From a virus: a stretch of DNA of 30,776 nt. How positions within the stretch are numbered: the first letter of the stretch is position 1; the number at the start of each line of letters is the position of its first letter. The position numbers and the translations under genes are program-made. Shown piece by piece: positions 7,426 through 15,613 of the stretch. The stretch is from IMG/VR virus record IMGVR_UViG_3300021519_000743, positions 1-30,776 of that record; one strand, 5' to 3'. The notes beneath the pieces were generated by a model. That model saw nothing but the letters and a program-made list of their open reading frames with translations, was not told the origin of the DNA and searched no databases.

Positions 7426-7923
7426 TTACTCCTTGAACTCGGCCTTATGGCCAAACTCAGTCTTAGATTCATCAAAGCGCGGCATTGTCTGTGCAAATGG
7501 ATTAGAGCCAGCGGCCTGAGTCCATTGCGTGCCGTTCATAAGTTGCCTCGATCTAGCCTCAAGAGTAGCCTTATCACGTTTTACATCAGCGGACGGCTTT
7601 TCGCAAAGAATCAGACCGCCTTCATCAATGTAAGAGTTGTCGTCAGAGCCAAAGCCAATGTTCGGCACGGGCGGAAACAACTCAGGGTGCCGATCACGGG
7701 GCACCGGGGTCCAGCCAGCGCGGTACTTCTGGTTCCAGTTGTCTTTATTCTGCGTGCCAGCGTTATCAAACGTGATGGCGACCCAAGCATAAGTCATGGT
7801 CTTGGGAATAACCTCTGGCGGAATGTAAAAACGCGATTGGTGAGTAGTCCGCATGGCAGAACGGCTTTCCGCAGTACGTGTCATGCTTTCGCGGGTTTCA
7901 GAATTACGTGGTTTGCGACCCAT
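7426..7923 (-). CDS. Conserved-type phage protein between scaffold and capsid genes
   Basis: 165 residues. The first 30 residues are Arg/Thr/Ser-rich (MGRKPRNSETRESMTRTAES). The middle holds SRFYIPPEVIPKTMTYAWV, then DNWNQKYRAGWTPVPRDRHPELFPP and a GGLILCEKP segment. I believe similar proteins occur next to capsid genes in aquatic podovirus-like phages, but I cannot name the family. AAAGGAG lies upstream of the ATG at 7923. It follows the scaffold-like gene by 12 bases and ends at the structured leader. A role in head assembly is inferred from position. Confidence 0.65.
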   Translation of the reverse strand: MGRKPRNSETRESMTRTAESRSAMRTTHQSRFYIPPEVIPKTMTYAWVAITFDNAGTQNKDNWNQKYRAGWTPVPRDRHPELFPPVPNIGFGSDDNSYIDEGGLILCEKPSADVKRDKATLEARSRQLMNGTQWTQAAGSNPFAQTMPRFDESKTEFGHKAEFKE

Positions 7924-7935
7924 GATGAGTCTCCT

Positions 7936-9051
7936 TTAAGTCTTGTTTGTATTCATAAGGCGACGAGCGTAGCTCACCTTAGCGTCAGCAAATGACATTG
8001 GTCTAAACTGCTGGGAATGACCCTGTGGGTATTTTGGGCCACCGCCGTTATCGACCATTTTCTTAACAAACCGAATTTGGTCGCCCGTCAGCTTAAACTT
8101 AGTGGAATTTGTGACTTGACCGCCAGATGACATCGACCGAGTAGGGGCCGCGACGGGAGAGGCTCTTTTCGGTTGCGCTTTGGGCTGTTCCTGCTCTTCT
8201 TCGCCAAAGTAATCAGGGAACTGTTGACGCATATGCTCTTCAACGGCCTGGAAATACTCCGGTGAAGCAACTTTATAGTTCAATCGACCACTTGAAATCT
8301 GCCGTTCTAGCTTTGTAGCAAACATGGTGGCTTCAATGTGCATATCATCGTCGTAATCAGGGTTACCAACCGGCTTGCCAGCGCGGTCAAACACCACATC
8401 GCCATTGTTATCGCGCTGAACCGCATCAAAATAGCGATTCTCCATCATCCAACCCTTAATTTCGGGCGGAAGCTCAGGAGTTTGCATATTCTGAGGCTGT
8501 TGCTGCGCTTGTTGCTGCCGGGGCTGCTCGGCTGGCTTGTTTTTCTCAGACTTCTTCCAAGCCTCAACGTCGTCCATCGTCGATTTAGCAGATGCTAGCC
8601 GTTCGGCAGCTTCGGTGATCTTGGTCGGATCACCGCTTTCAATAGATGAAGAGTGAAAAGCACGCGCCTCACGCAAATCGGACTCAGCTTTAGCCGCGTA
8701 GCTGTGCATTGCTACGTTAGAAGCCTCATTAGCCTTGGCTTCAAACTCAGATGCACGCTGGCGTTCACGCTCAAGCTCGGCCTGAAGCTGGTTTGCGTAG
8801 CCACGGGCCTCGTCACGCTCATGGGTCAGTGTTGCGTAACGCTTCGGGCCACGGCGTTTGAAGGTTTTCTTAGTCTCTTCGGCTTCTTCGGGAGCTTCAG
8901 AGGCTTCAGCTTCTCCGCCTTCTTCAGAAAGCTCAATCTCTTCATCGTTAAACTCCTCTTCGCCCGTCAGGTTCTGAGGAGTCTGCGGCTCAGGGGCTGG
9001 GTTCTGACCCGCGCCCTCCGCTGCATAAACTCTAGTTGGTAAAATATTCAT
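7936..9051 (-). CDS. Scaffold-like head assembly protein
   Basis: 371 residues. It has a very acidic N-terminus (about residues 30-62, EEEFNDEEIELSEEGGEAE), a long heptad-like helical section (HERDEARGYANQLQAELERE, then further Glu/Arg-rich helix), a Gln-rich linker (QQQAQQQPQ) and a C-terminus with DQIRFVKKMV and YARRLMNTN. Acidic, coiled-coil, low-complexity proteins placed directly upstream of a capsid gene are usually internal scaffolds. Position, composition and length all fit, but scaffolds share little sequence, so the call is by synteny. Confidence 0.7.
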   Translation of the reverse strand: MNILPTRVYAAEGAGQNPAPEPQTPQNLTGEEEFNDEEIELSEEGGEAEASEAPEEAEETKKTFKRRGPKRYATLTHERDEARGYANQLQAELERERQRASEFEAKANEASNVAMHSYAAKAESDLREARAFHSSSIESGDPTKITEAAERLASAKSTMDDVEAWKKSEKNKPAEQPRQQQAQQQPQNMQTPELPPEIKGWMMENRYFDAVQRDNNGDVVFDRAGKPVGNPDYDDDMHIEATMFATKLERQISSGRLNYKVASPEYFQAVEEHMRQQFPDYFGEEEQEQPKAQPKRASPVAAPTRSMSSGGQVTNSTKFKLTGDQIRFVKKMVDNGGGPKYPQGHSQQFRPMSFADAKVSYARRLMNTNKT

Positions 9052-9060
9052 GCTACTTGC

Positions 9061-9540
9061 CTATACTTTGGGTGGAACATAAACCGAAGAAAGATCGGCG
9101 GGGTCTTCTACCGTTCCAATGATTTTGTCATCCGGCAGAACGCCAATCGCCACACCGCGCCAGTTGGTGAGCCACGTTGAAGCGCGGGGAATAGCTACCC
9201 AGTCGCCTACGCGGCATGTCGGGCCATCGGCCCAGGCTTCGCCAGTGTCGCGGTTCTTGAAGCAGCCAGGGCCAATGGCAACGACAAGGGCGCTGCAAGA
9301 TTCAAGCGCGTCTTGTTTCTGCACAATCGGGGCTGTCCAAAGGGTCTTTTTTGAACCGTCTGGCATGTCGATAATCGACAGTTCATCTGCCCTGACGTAA
9401 ATCTTGACCGCGATGTAATACCCAGCCGGACGGAAACCGAACTTCTTGCCTGTAAGCTCAACAAACTGTTTATCAATTAGATTCTGGGCCTCTTTAATTT
9501 CGTGTTCTTCCACATATGGAAGTGCAGTTACCTTAGCCAT
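9061..9540 (-). CDS. Phage GroES-like co-chaperonin
   Basis: 159 residues. The core (from about residue 35) follows the Cpn10 barrel order: FRPAGYYIAVKIYVR, a mobile-loop-like region, VQKQDALESCSALVVAIGPG, a glycine-rich insertion, CRVGDWVAIP, then GVAIGVLPDDKIIGTVEDP. The VVAIGPG and VGDWV motifs and the closing DDKIIG strand are the most telling. Cpn10 proteins cap GroEL; phage versions such as T4 gp31 help fold the major capsid protein. The gene sits two genes before the capsid gene, which supports that use. It is longer than GroES (about 97 residues) because of N-terminal and loop insertions. Confidence 0.7.
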   Translation of the reverse strand: MAKVTALPYVEEHEIKEAQNLIDKQFVELTGKKFGFRPAGYYIAVKIYVRADELSIIDMPDGSKKTLWTAPIVQKQDALESCSALVVAIGPGCFKNRDTGEAWADGPTCRVGDWVAIPRASTWLTNWRGVAIGVLPDDKIIGTVEDPADLSSVYVPPKV

Positions 9541-9823
9541 AATTAATCCTTGCCTGTTGGTTGGTTTCAGTCCCCGGCTCTTCGGGGTTTATCAGCTTCT
9601 TGTACTCTTCCTCCACAACCGACATGAGCATGTTGATCGCGTCTATCGTTGCGTTGGTGTCGATTGCGAAGAAGGCGATTTCTTCTGCCGTAGCGGCGGG
9701 AACCGCCGCGCCCTCGACAACCATCGGGGCGCGGGGTTTGCATCTTCGGAGTGCGTTTATTTTGTCTTCCCGAATTTCCCTTAGCCTTGCCGTGACCTTC
9801 CTTGCCAGCAGGTCTGCACTCAT
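9533..9823 (-). CDS. Small helical protein of unknown function
   Basis: 96 residues. A basic N-terminal helix (LLARKVTARLREIREDKINAL) is followed by a short Pro/Val segment and a longer helix (EIAFFAIDTNATIDAINMLMSVVEEEY). It overlaps the co-chaperonin gene by 8 bp and the small gene upstream by ATGA, so the three are translated in series. No family is recognised; assembly or chaperone-related roles are only suggested by neighbours. Confidence 0.6.
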   Translation of the reverse strand: MSADLLARKVTARLREIREDKINALRRCKPRAPMVVEGAAVPAATAEEIAFFAIDTNATIDAINMLMSVVEEEYKKLINPEEPGTETNQQARINYG

Positions 9824-9984
9824 TTTTTCTTCACTTTCTCCGGCAAGCCAGATAGCGACTTACCTTTTTCCGTTTTTACAAATTCTTTAGCTACAGATTG
9901 CTTTATGCCCAGCTTCCTAGCCATTGCTGGCCGGGAAGCTGCTGCTTGCATAAACCGATTCTGAGCTTTGCTAACGACCGGCAT
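9820..9984 (-). CDS. 54-residue basic protein, coupled to its neighbour
   Basis: The ATG is at 9984-9982 and the TGA at 9822-9820 overlaps the next ATG (ATGA). The protein begins MPVVSKAQNRFMQAAASRP and ends with a lysine-rich LPEKVKKK. Short proteins with a MPV.SKAQ start and an LPEKV tail are frequent in phage head modules, so I believe it is real despite its size. Function is unknown; a DNA- or scaffold-contacting role would fit the charge. Confidence 0.7.
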   Translation of the reverse strand: MPVVSKAQNRFMQAAASRPAMARKLGIKQSVAKEFVKTEKGKSLSGLPEKVKKK

Positions 9985-9986
9985 GG

Positions 9987-10052
9987 CTATTTGCCTTTGC
10001 TTTTTTTAACGCCTTTCGGCTTCAGACGAATGTCTTTTACGGGGCGCGACAT
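9987..10052 (-). CDS. Possible 21-residue basic peptide with strong ribosome site
   Basis: The ATG at 10052 follows a strong GGAGG, five bases away, that is formed by the last codons of the upstream gene. The reading frame encodes a peptide starting MSRPVKDIRLKPKG and ending in Lys-rich residues, stopping at TAG two bases before the next gene. The good Shine-Dalgarno site suggests translation. It may be a real micro-protein or only a device that keeps ribosomes running into the 54-residue gene. Confidence 0.4.
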   Translation of the reverse strand: MSRPVKDIRLKPKGVKKSKGK

Positions 10053-10053
10053 A

Positions 10054-10809
10054 TCAGCCTCCATTTACATAAGGAACTTTTCTAATTTTATCCGGGGTCG
10101 GAGATGCCCTGCGAAGTTTGGCAGCACCGCCAGCGGCCTTCTTCATGACTTTGCCGCCGCGCTTCATCGGGGGAGCCATCTGCGGAGCCATCGGAGGAGC
10201 CATCTGCGGAGCCATCGGAGGAGCCATGCCAAGGCCAGCCATGCGCGTGCCGGGCATCGGGGTCGCAGGACGACGGGCTTTCTGCAAAGCGGCCATAACG
10301 GCCTTAGCTTCGCCAACGGTGCCCATGACTTTCTTTTGGTTGCCTTTAGCCATACCACCTTTAGCCATGCCACCTTTGACCATGCCGCCTTTTTTCATTT
10401 CCATGTCTTCAGACCGGCCAGGATAGGGGTTAATGCCCTTTTTGGCCTTCTTCTTGTCCTCTGAGGTCAACGGCTTCAGAGGCTCTGACGGAACGGGTTT
10501 TTTAACCGTGCTGCCATCAGCATACTTCTTCACCATCCCGCCGCTTTTCAGCTTGGACTTCTGGCCGGGGTGCATAAGCCGGTTGTGACGCGCCAGCATG
10601 GCCTTGTCCTGCTTCATGTCGGCCTTCATTTCGGCTTTCATGTTGAAGGCACCGCCCTTAGCCATAACCTTGCCGCCTTTGGCAAAGGCAACGAGTTTGC
10701 TAACAGCCGGGGCTGGCTGACGGTCATTCTTCATGCCCATCGTCGGCTTCTTATTCAGAGCCATAACGTGCGGCATCATTTTCTGAGCATTGCGGCGCAT
10801 CGAATCCAT
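10054..10809 (-). CDS. Met/Lys/Gly-rich low-complexity phage protein
   Basis: 251 residues with almost no hydrophobic core. It carries repeats such as KGGMVKGGMAKGGMAKG (about residues 140-156) and four copies of MAPPMAPQ-type units (about 193-215), with Lys/Met/Gly elsewhere. Proteins with KKGG or GGM repeats are common in the head modules of aquatic phages and remain unexplained. They may be unfolded, nucleic-acid-binding or scaffold-like. The ATG (10809-10807) overlaps the portal TAA as TAATG, so its synthesis is tied to that of the portal. The DNA repeats at 10168-10232 and 10350-10390 make it prone to length change. Confidence 0.7.
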   Translation of the reverse strand: MDSMRRNAQKMMPHVMALNKKPTMGMKNDRQPAPAVSKLVAFAKGGKVMAKGGAFNMKAEMKADMKQDKAMLARHNRLMHPGQKSKLKSGGMVKKYADGSTVKKPVPSEPLKPLTSEDKKKAKKGINPYPGRSEDMEMKKGGMVKGGMAKGGMAKGNQKKVMGTVGEAKAVMAALQKARRPATPMPGTRMAGLGMAPPMAPQMAPPMAPQMAPPMKRGGKVMKKAAGGAAKLRRASPTPDKIRKVPYVNGG

Positions 10810-13223
10810 TAGAATTTGCTCCTTGTCCCGAAGGTCTTTGGTTGGGAAACTTGTTTCTGCCTGTCTTTCTCGTAATTCAACATGGCAATACGCTCACGAG
10901 TCAGGCGGTCCTCGCGGCTGGATTTGAGCTTGAGCGTTTCCGTAAACGCCTTGCTGCTAGTGTTGGCTTGTATTTCTTGCAACTTGGCCTGGACCTTCGC
11001 GGCCTCGACTTTAAGCTGCTCCATAGCAATCTGGCCTGGGGTGGGGTCTTCGCCACCCTGCGGTTTAGCAATCTGCTGCATCGCCTTGGCGACCAAGACA
11101 GCAATCTGGTTTTCAACTTCAGGCGGCAACTGCTGGCCTTCTGGCGGCAACTGTTGGCCCAAAATCTGCTCAACTTGAACCCGCATCTTGGCGGCTTCAT
11201 GCTCGGCAATGTGCGCCGGGACCGTTACCAACTCAGGCTTCTGCTGCATCAAAACCGTGTGAGCAGAAATATGGGCATCATGGTCTTGGTACGCGCCAGC
11301 CGTGACCGGCTTGCCGTTTAACAAGTTCTGGTTTTCGCTCAACGGGTCCATCGGCTTGGCTTCTTCCTTGGGAGGCAGAAGCGCCGTAATCCGCTTTTCG
11401 TCTATGCCCATTTCCACGTACATCTGGCGGTAAGCCTGATATTGATCGTGCAAGGCCGGAGCCTGGGTGGCAAACCGAAGCAGGGCTTCGGCACGCATCA
11501 TGCGCTGGGCAGAGGACGTAATGTTGGGATCGCTGACGGGGATAACGTCAATCTGGTCCGAGAAGTCAGCCCTCATGACCACATTGGGACCACCAGCCAC
11601 CGGCCAGGGGTAGGGCTGTTCCGGCAGGAACTGGCCAAACAGGGCAGCAATTAGCTTAAATTCGCGCCTGTAGGCGCGGTGGGCGGCTTTTAGGGTGGCA
11701 GACTGCACGCGGTTAGCGGCTTCCAGAAGGGCCACTGTGGTGCCCACAGGGGCGTCTTGACGACCTTCTCCAACCGCTACCTCAGTCATGCCGCCCAGGC
11801 GTTCCCCATTCTCACGGGTGGCCTTCCAAAGCTCCATGCTCACAGGCGACGGCCCTTTGTAGGGCATCGTCATAATGGCCTGTTGAATCGGCATACCGCC
11901 GGTATCCAGTTCGCGGAACTCGCAGGGGCCGATCATGACGTTGTTATCGTCACCCCGCATACCCTTCACTTTTAGGCCCCCTGGGAACATCTCCAGGGTG
12001 GCGGCGTCAATCATCTGTCTTTGCAGAGAAGTCGCGCCCTTGGCCGTATTACCCAGGATATGGGCATAGCCAATGCCATAGAACCCCAGACCGGGGACAA
12101 ACTTAAAGTGTGTAAAATACTGAATCTTGGAGTAAGTCTGGTCTTCTTCTTTCCAGTTCCGGCGGATCGACAGAACCTTCTTGGAGCCAGTCTCGACCGT
12201 GACAATGTAAGGCAGCGGCAAGCCGGTTTCTGTCGGCTCTTCTTGGTCGTCCCCGCCTTCGGCTTCTTTATGCTCAAAACCGGCCAAATCGAGGTCAATG
12301 TGGCACTCGTAGACCTCGTAAGGCGCTTCGTCTGAATCGGTTGGTTTGGTCAGCCCTTGGGTATAGGTAGACTTGTCATCCAGGGGCGAGTTTTTGTCGT
12401 CCAGATAGTCCGGTTCTTTTAAATCTACATCGCAGTAGAAACCGCTGATTTGGCGCATCTTCATGTCTTTTGGCGACATATTGATGATGTGCGTAGCCCG
12501 AGGGCATGTCTCTAAATCGTCAGTGCTAAAAGAAACAACGAAATCCTGTGGTAGAATAAAGGGACTGACCACCCGGTTTAGGATCGGGTCTTGGTAGGTC
12601 TTCTTGAACGTGCAGCCAACCAGGGGGAGCCAAAACAGCATTTGGTCGTTCTGCTCAACCCACTCGGGCGCACCTTCCATCAAGTAGTAATTCATGAACT
12701 CTTTAACGCGGGAAGCTTGGGCTTCCGTTTCCGGCGTCGGCTGGCCAATGATCTGGGTCTTAACCGGGCCGCTGGCTGGCATCAGTTCGGCGCTGGCGGT
12801 CGCGTGCCAGCGGATTACCGCTTCCAGCAAAATGGGGTCAAACACGCCAGCCGCGCCGCTGAACGGAATAGACCGATCCTCGATCTTTAGGCCGAGATAC
12901 GTCAGGCCCTGAGACAGCATACTTTCCCAATCAGAACGGGATTTGCGGTCTTCATCGACGTAATCAAGAATATCGTTGGCTAGAGATTGAAGGTCGCTGT
13001 CCTCCATATACTCAGCAAGATTGTCATCATGCGCGACAGGCCCTTCTTCGCCATCTTCCGGCGCAAAGTCGATAGTCTCGCCGCCATCTTCGTCAGGGGT
13101 GATCGACGCGCCATCGGCAAACGTAAGATCGTTTTCAGGGACAGCCACATCTTCGCCACCAGCGTCACCGCCGGTAATGTCATTCAAGCCAAGAATAGAA
13201 GCGGTCGCTCGATCTATGGCCAT
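10809..13223 (-). CDS. Portal protein
   Basis: 804 residues, within the size range of P22-type and podovirus portals. It has an acidic N-terminal 70 residues, then a segment RSDWESMLSQGLTYLGLK and SIPFSGAAGVFDPILLEAVIRWHA. The central region has GLGFYGIGYAHILG and MTEVAVGEGRQDAPVGTTVALLE. A long Gln/Glu/Ala-rich C-terminal helical tail begins at about 640. Position between large terminase and scaffold is diagnostic. Portals form the dodecameric ring at one head vertex for DNA entry and tail attachment. The family call is by architecture and synteny more than by conserved residues. Confidence 0.85.
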   Translation of the reverse strand: MAIDRATASILGLNDITGGDAGGEDVAVPENDLTFADGASITPDEDGGETIDFAPEDGEEGPVAHDDNLAEYMEDSDLQSLANDILDYVDEDRKSRSDWESMLSQGLTYLGLKIEDRSIPFSGAAGVFDPILLEAVIRWHATASAELMPASGPVKTQIIGQPTPETEAQASRVKEFMNYYLMEGAPEWVEQNDQMLFWLPLVGCTFKKTYQDPILNRVVSPFILPQDFVVSFSTDDLETCPRATHIINMSPKDMKMRQISGFYCDVDLKEPDYLDDKNSPLDDKSTYTQGLTKPTDSDEAPYEVYECHIDLDLAGFEHKEAEGGDDQEEPTETGLPLPYIVTVETGSKKVLSIRRNWKEEDQTYSKIQYFTHFKFVPGLGFYGIGYAHILGNTAKGATSLQRQMIDAATLEMFPGGLKVKGMRGDDNNVMIGPCEFRELDTGGMPIQQAIMTMPYKGPSPVSMELWKATRENGERLGGMTEVAVGEGRQDAPVGTTVALLEAANRVQSATLKAAHRAYRREFKLIAALFGQFLPEQPYPWPVAGGPNVVMRADFSDQIDVIPVSDPNITSSAQRMMRAEALLRFATQAPALHDQYQAYRQMYVEMGIDEKRITALLPPKEEAKPMDPLSENQNLLNGKPVTAGAYQDHDAHISAHTVLMQQKPELVTVPAHIAEHEAAKMRVQVEQILGQQLPPEGQQLPPEVENQIAVLVAKAMQQIAKPQGGEDPTPGQIAMEQLKVEAAKVQAKLQEIQANTSSKAFTETLKLKSSREDRLTRERIAMLNYEKDRQKQVSQPKTFGTRSKF

Positions 13224-13259
13224 GCAGACTTGCCTAAAAATACAAAGAGAAGAAACATT

Positions 13260-14804
13260 CTAACCGTAAAGTGCCCCATTTGCACGTTCGGTTACTCGGA
13301 ACGGCTCTTCTTCAATAGCATCAAGGCTGTTTTTAATCCAGCCACTGGTCTTCATCCGAATGATAGCTTGGCTGGTGGCGTCGGCATCATCTCGGGAATC
13401 TGACGCCGGGAACGACATCAGAGAATTTACATACTCTTCAGCCCACCGCCTCGGAAGTGTGTAATTTGGTGGCTGACCGGGAACGTAGAACCGGCCATTC
13501 TCAAATATGTCTGTTGTCAGCAAAAGACGGGCGTTCTTGTCGCCATGCTTGTTTGGATTGAACCGGGTCGCCGCAATACCCGCCCGGTTCAGGTCAGCAA
13601 TCAAAGGCTCACCCGTTGCCTTGGCTTCAATCAAGATCATGTCCGGCGGCTTGCGTTGGTTACCCATCCTTGGGACTTCCCGGTTGTCGTCCAAATAATG
13701 GGTCGCCAGCCGTTGGGCCATCTTACGCAAGTCAGGGTAATCCACCCGCCCGCGCCAGCGAGACAGCAAGATAATCGACGGCAAATCTGTTTTGTCTTCT
13801 GTAAATATGCCAAATGTCAGACAAACCGAAAACGCGCTTTTGTTCTTGGACGTAATAGCCGTGTCCCAGCTTTGAAGAATGAACTCGCACTTAGGCGGTT
13901 CACGCTGGTTCCAAATCTTGATCCAGTCGCGCTTGATGACGTTGCCCGACTCAAGGACCGGGCTTTGTTGGTACAGGCTTTCCCACTGCCGCGCCGTCAT
14001 AGACGGCTGTGCGCGCCTACGGGCCAGGGCAGTCTCGCTTTCCCATTCCGGCCAGAGGGCTTCCCCAACCTTACGGCCTAGCGGGTCTTTCTCTTTAGCC
14101 AGCGCGGGCAGGATAACCTTGTCCCACTTATCGCCGCCCTTCTGCTTCTCAGCAGCCATAACCCGGCCAATGATGTCGTCCAGATGCCAGCGCGTACCGA
14201 TAATCACCATCACGCCGCTGGGCTTCAAACGGGTCGATAAGTCAGAACCCCACCAATCCCACATATTGTCTCGGACAAGCTGAGACTCAGCGTCATCAAC
14301 GCCTTTGAGCAAATCGTCGCAGATCACCATATCGGCGCGGCGTCCAGTCACCGTGCCGCCAACGCCAGTCGCGTAGTACGAGCCGCCTTGCTTTAAGTCC
14401 CACCGGCCAGCGGAACGGCTGTCGTCGGATACTTCAATCTCTGGGAACAGCATTTTGTATTCATCCGACAACATGATGTTACGGACTTTACGGCCCCACT
14501 GTTCCGCGAACGATTCGGTGTGGCTGACGGTGATGATGTTGTGCGTCGGGTTTCTTGATAAATAGAACGCCGGGTAATACAGCGACGAAACCGTACTTTT
14601 GCCGTGGCCCGGTGGAAAGCACACCAGCAGACGGTCACCCTTTCGGGTCATCTTGTCTTGCAGCTTATTACATAGGAATTCCATATGACGCGGCGGAGGC
14701 TTGCCGTGCATGTACGTCATAAAGTCTGAGAAGTTTTCACGCGCCTGACGGCGGCGCATTACCTCCCCAGCGGCTTGGTCAAGCGTCGGTTCTTGCAGGG
14801 CCAC
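13260..14804 (-). CDS. Terminase large subunit (packaging ATPase/nuclease)
   Basis: 514 residues. Walker A is PPGHGKST (about 64-71), Walker B is DMVICDD (158-164), and a coupling motif IIGTRWH lies at 201-207. The C-terminal nuclease fold begins with QSWDTA (311-316) and continues through an acidic strand (MILIEAKATG, about 393). This enzyme powers DNA translocation through the portal and cuts the concatemer. The start is a GTG at 14804, inside the last 26 bases of the small terminase gene; a later ATG at residue 16 is possible. The two subunits are likely co-translated. Confidence 0.95.
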   Translation of the reverse strand: MALQEPTLDQAAGEVMRRRQARENFSDFMTYMHGKPPPRHMEFLCNKLQDKMTRKGDRLLVCFPPGHGKSTVSSLYYPAFYLSRNPTHNIITVSHTESFAEQWGRKVRNIMLSDEYKMLFPEIEVSDDSRSAGRWDLKQGGSYYATGVGGTVTGRRADMVICDDLLKGVDDAESQLVRDNMWDWWGSDLSTRLKPSGVMVIIGTRWHLDDIIGRVMAAEKQKGGDKWDKVILPALAKEKDPLGRKVGEALWPEWESETALARRRAQPSMTARQWESLYQQSPVLESGNVIKRDWIKIWNQREPPKCEFILQSWDTAITSKNKSAFSVCLTFGIFTEDKTDLPSIILLSRWRGRVDYPDLRKMAQRLATHYLDDNREVPRMGNQRKPPDMILIEAKATGEPLIADLNRAGIAATRFNPNKHGDKNARLLLTTDIFENGRFYVPGQPPNYTLPRRWAEEYVNSLMSFPASDSRDDADATSQAIIRMKTSGWIKNSLDAIEEEPFRVTERANGALYG

Positions 14805-15279
14805 TAATTTGACTCAATCCAGTCGGGGTTATGTCAATCATGTTCAGGTCTTCTTGCTTTGACTTCAAAGCAATAAGCTTCATCAGTTGATCGTCAGTCA
14901 TGCGCGTCACATCCATCTTATGAGTGACTTGAACAGTTTCCTGCAACACACCCATAAGCTGCGCTTGCAACTTCTTAGCCGCAATGGCTGGCGTGTAGTC
15001 CTTGTCAATCATGGCTGACTGATGGATTGCGTCCAGATCGGAAATGATGCTTTCCCGCGTAATGTCTACAGACGCTGGCTTTCTAGCCTTGGACTCTTTT
15101 GCGACCTTAATGGCTTCTTGAATATCGCAGCGGTCTAGCAGATATTCCGCAACCGTGCGGTCGTCGTAACCGTTAATGATGAAGCCAGCCCGTTTACACG
15201 CATCTAAACCGTCGCCTGTCTGTAAGTAGACTTTTACAAATATAGCGTCTCGTTCAACGTCGGGCGGAATATTCAGCAT
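14779..15279 (-). CDS. Terminase small subunit (DNA recognition)
   Basis: 166 residues. The N-terminal half has a helix-turn-helix-like pattern (FVKVYLQTGDGLDACKRAGF ... DDRTVAEYLLDRCDIQEAIK), and the C-terminal half is helical with KLQAQLMGVLQETVQVTHK. Small terminases bind pac or cos DNA and stimulate the large subunit. The gene immediately precedes and overlaps the large subunit gene, the usual arrangement. It begins 18 bases after a pair of back-to-back hairpins. Confidence 0.8.
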   Translation of the reverse strand: MLNIPPDVERDAIFVKVYLQTGDGLDACKRAGFIINGYDDRTVAEYLLDRCDIQEAIKVAKESKARKPASVDITRESIISDLDAIHQSAMIDKDYTPAIAAKKLQAQLMGVLQETVQVTHKMDVTRMTDDQLMKLIALKSKQEDLNMIDITPTGLSQISGPARTDA

Positions 15280-15297
15280 CTTGCTTTCCTAAAAGGT

Positions 15298-15370
15298 GCG
15301 ACCGAGAAGCAGGACGGTGGGGACCAGCACCTTCTCGGTCGCTTCAGCGTGCAGGGGAATGTACGCTGAA
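15298..15370 (-). promoter_or_regulatory. Two back-to-back hairpins between sugar operon and terminase genes
   Basis: On the minus strand the first hairpin has an 8-bp perfect stem TTCAGCGT/ACGCTGAA (15370-15363 with 15350-15343). The second has a 12-bp perfect stem GCGACCGAGAAG/CTTCTCGGTCGC (15342-15331 with 15309-15298). They abut with no gap and start right at the stop codon of the preceding gene. A competing pairing AAGGTGC (15333-15327) with GCACCTT (15299-15293) excludes the 12-bp stem. The short ACCTTTTAGG after it is a weak T-run. It could be a terminator/antiterminator switch, an RNA processing site or part of a packaging site. Confidence 0.6.
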
Positions 15371-15613
15371 TTACGTGCTTCCATGACAAATGTAATTGTT
15401 GTGTCTCCAAGAGACGATCATCGCAATCCGGCGTGCGTGAGCTTTGCAAACATTCCATTCTGAAACTGTGTCGTGGTCATCTTCGTCTCCAAACAAGAAC
15501 TCGTAATTTGGATAGAACTCAATGCAGCAGACAACATTCCCAACCGTGTTGTAGCCAACAAGAAGGCCGTCTGGAATCGCGTCGTTAATATGAATTGTTG
15601 GGATTAGAAACAT
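15371..15613 (-). CDS. Small acidic protein of unknown function
   Basis: 80 residues from the ATG at 15613, overlapping the end of the RHH gene by 29 bp. Seen features are a MFLIPTIHINDAIPDG start, FLFGDEDDHDTVSEWNVC (acidic), then KAHARRIAMIVSWRH (basic helix). A longer start at 15634 would add a lysine-rich lead that looks like read-through of the RHH gene's codons. Two pairs of cysteines are widely spaced. I recognise no family. It is the last gene of the sugar operon, and a structured hairpin pair starts at its stop codon. Confidence 0.5.
   Translation of the reverse strand: MFLIPTIHINDAIPDGLLVGYNTVGNVVCCIEFYPNYEFLFGDEDDHDTVSEWNVCKAHARRIAMIVSWRHNNYICHGST

Noticed and set aside
9898-10464. 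Plus-strand frame with SHLRSHRRSH repeats
   Set aside because: Arises from reading the Met/Lys/Gly repeat gene on the wrong strand.
15273-15458. 61-residue minus-strand frame across the hairpins
   Set aside because: It spans the perfect stems and has Cys/Arg/Pro-rich nonsense composition; the stems explain the DNA better.
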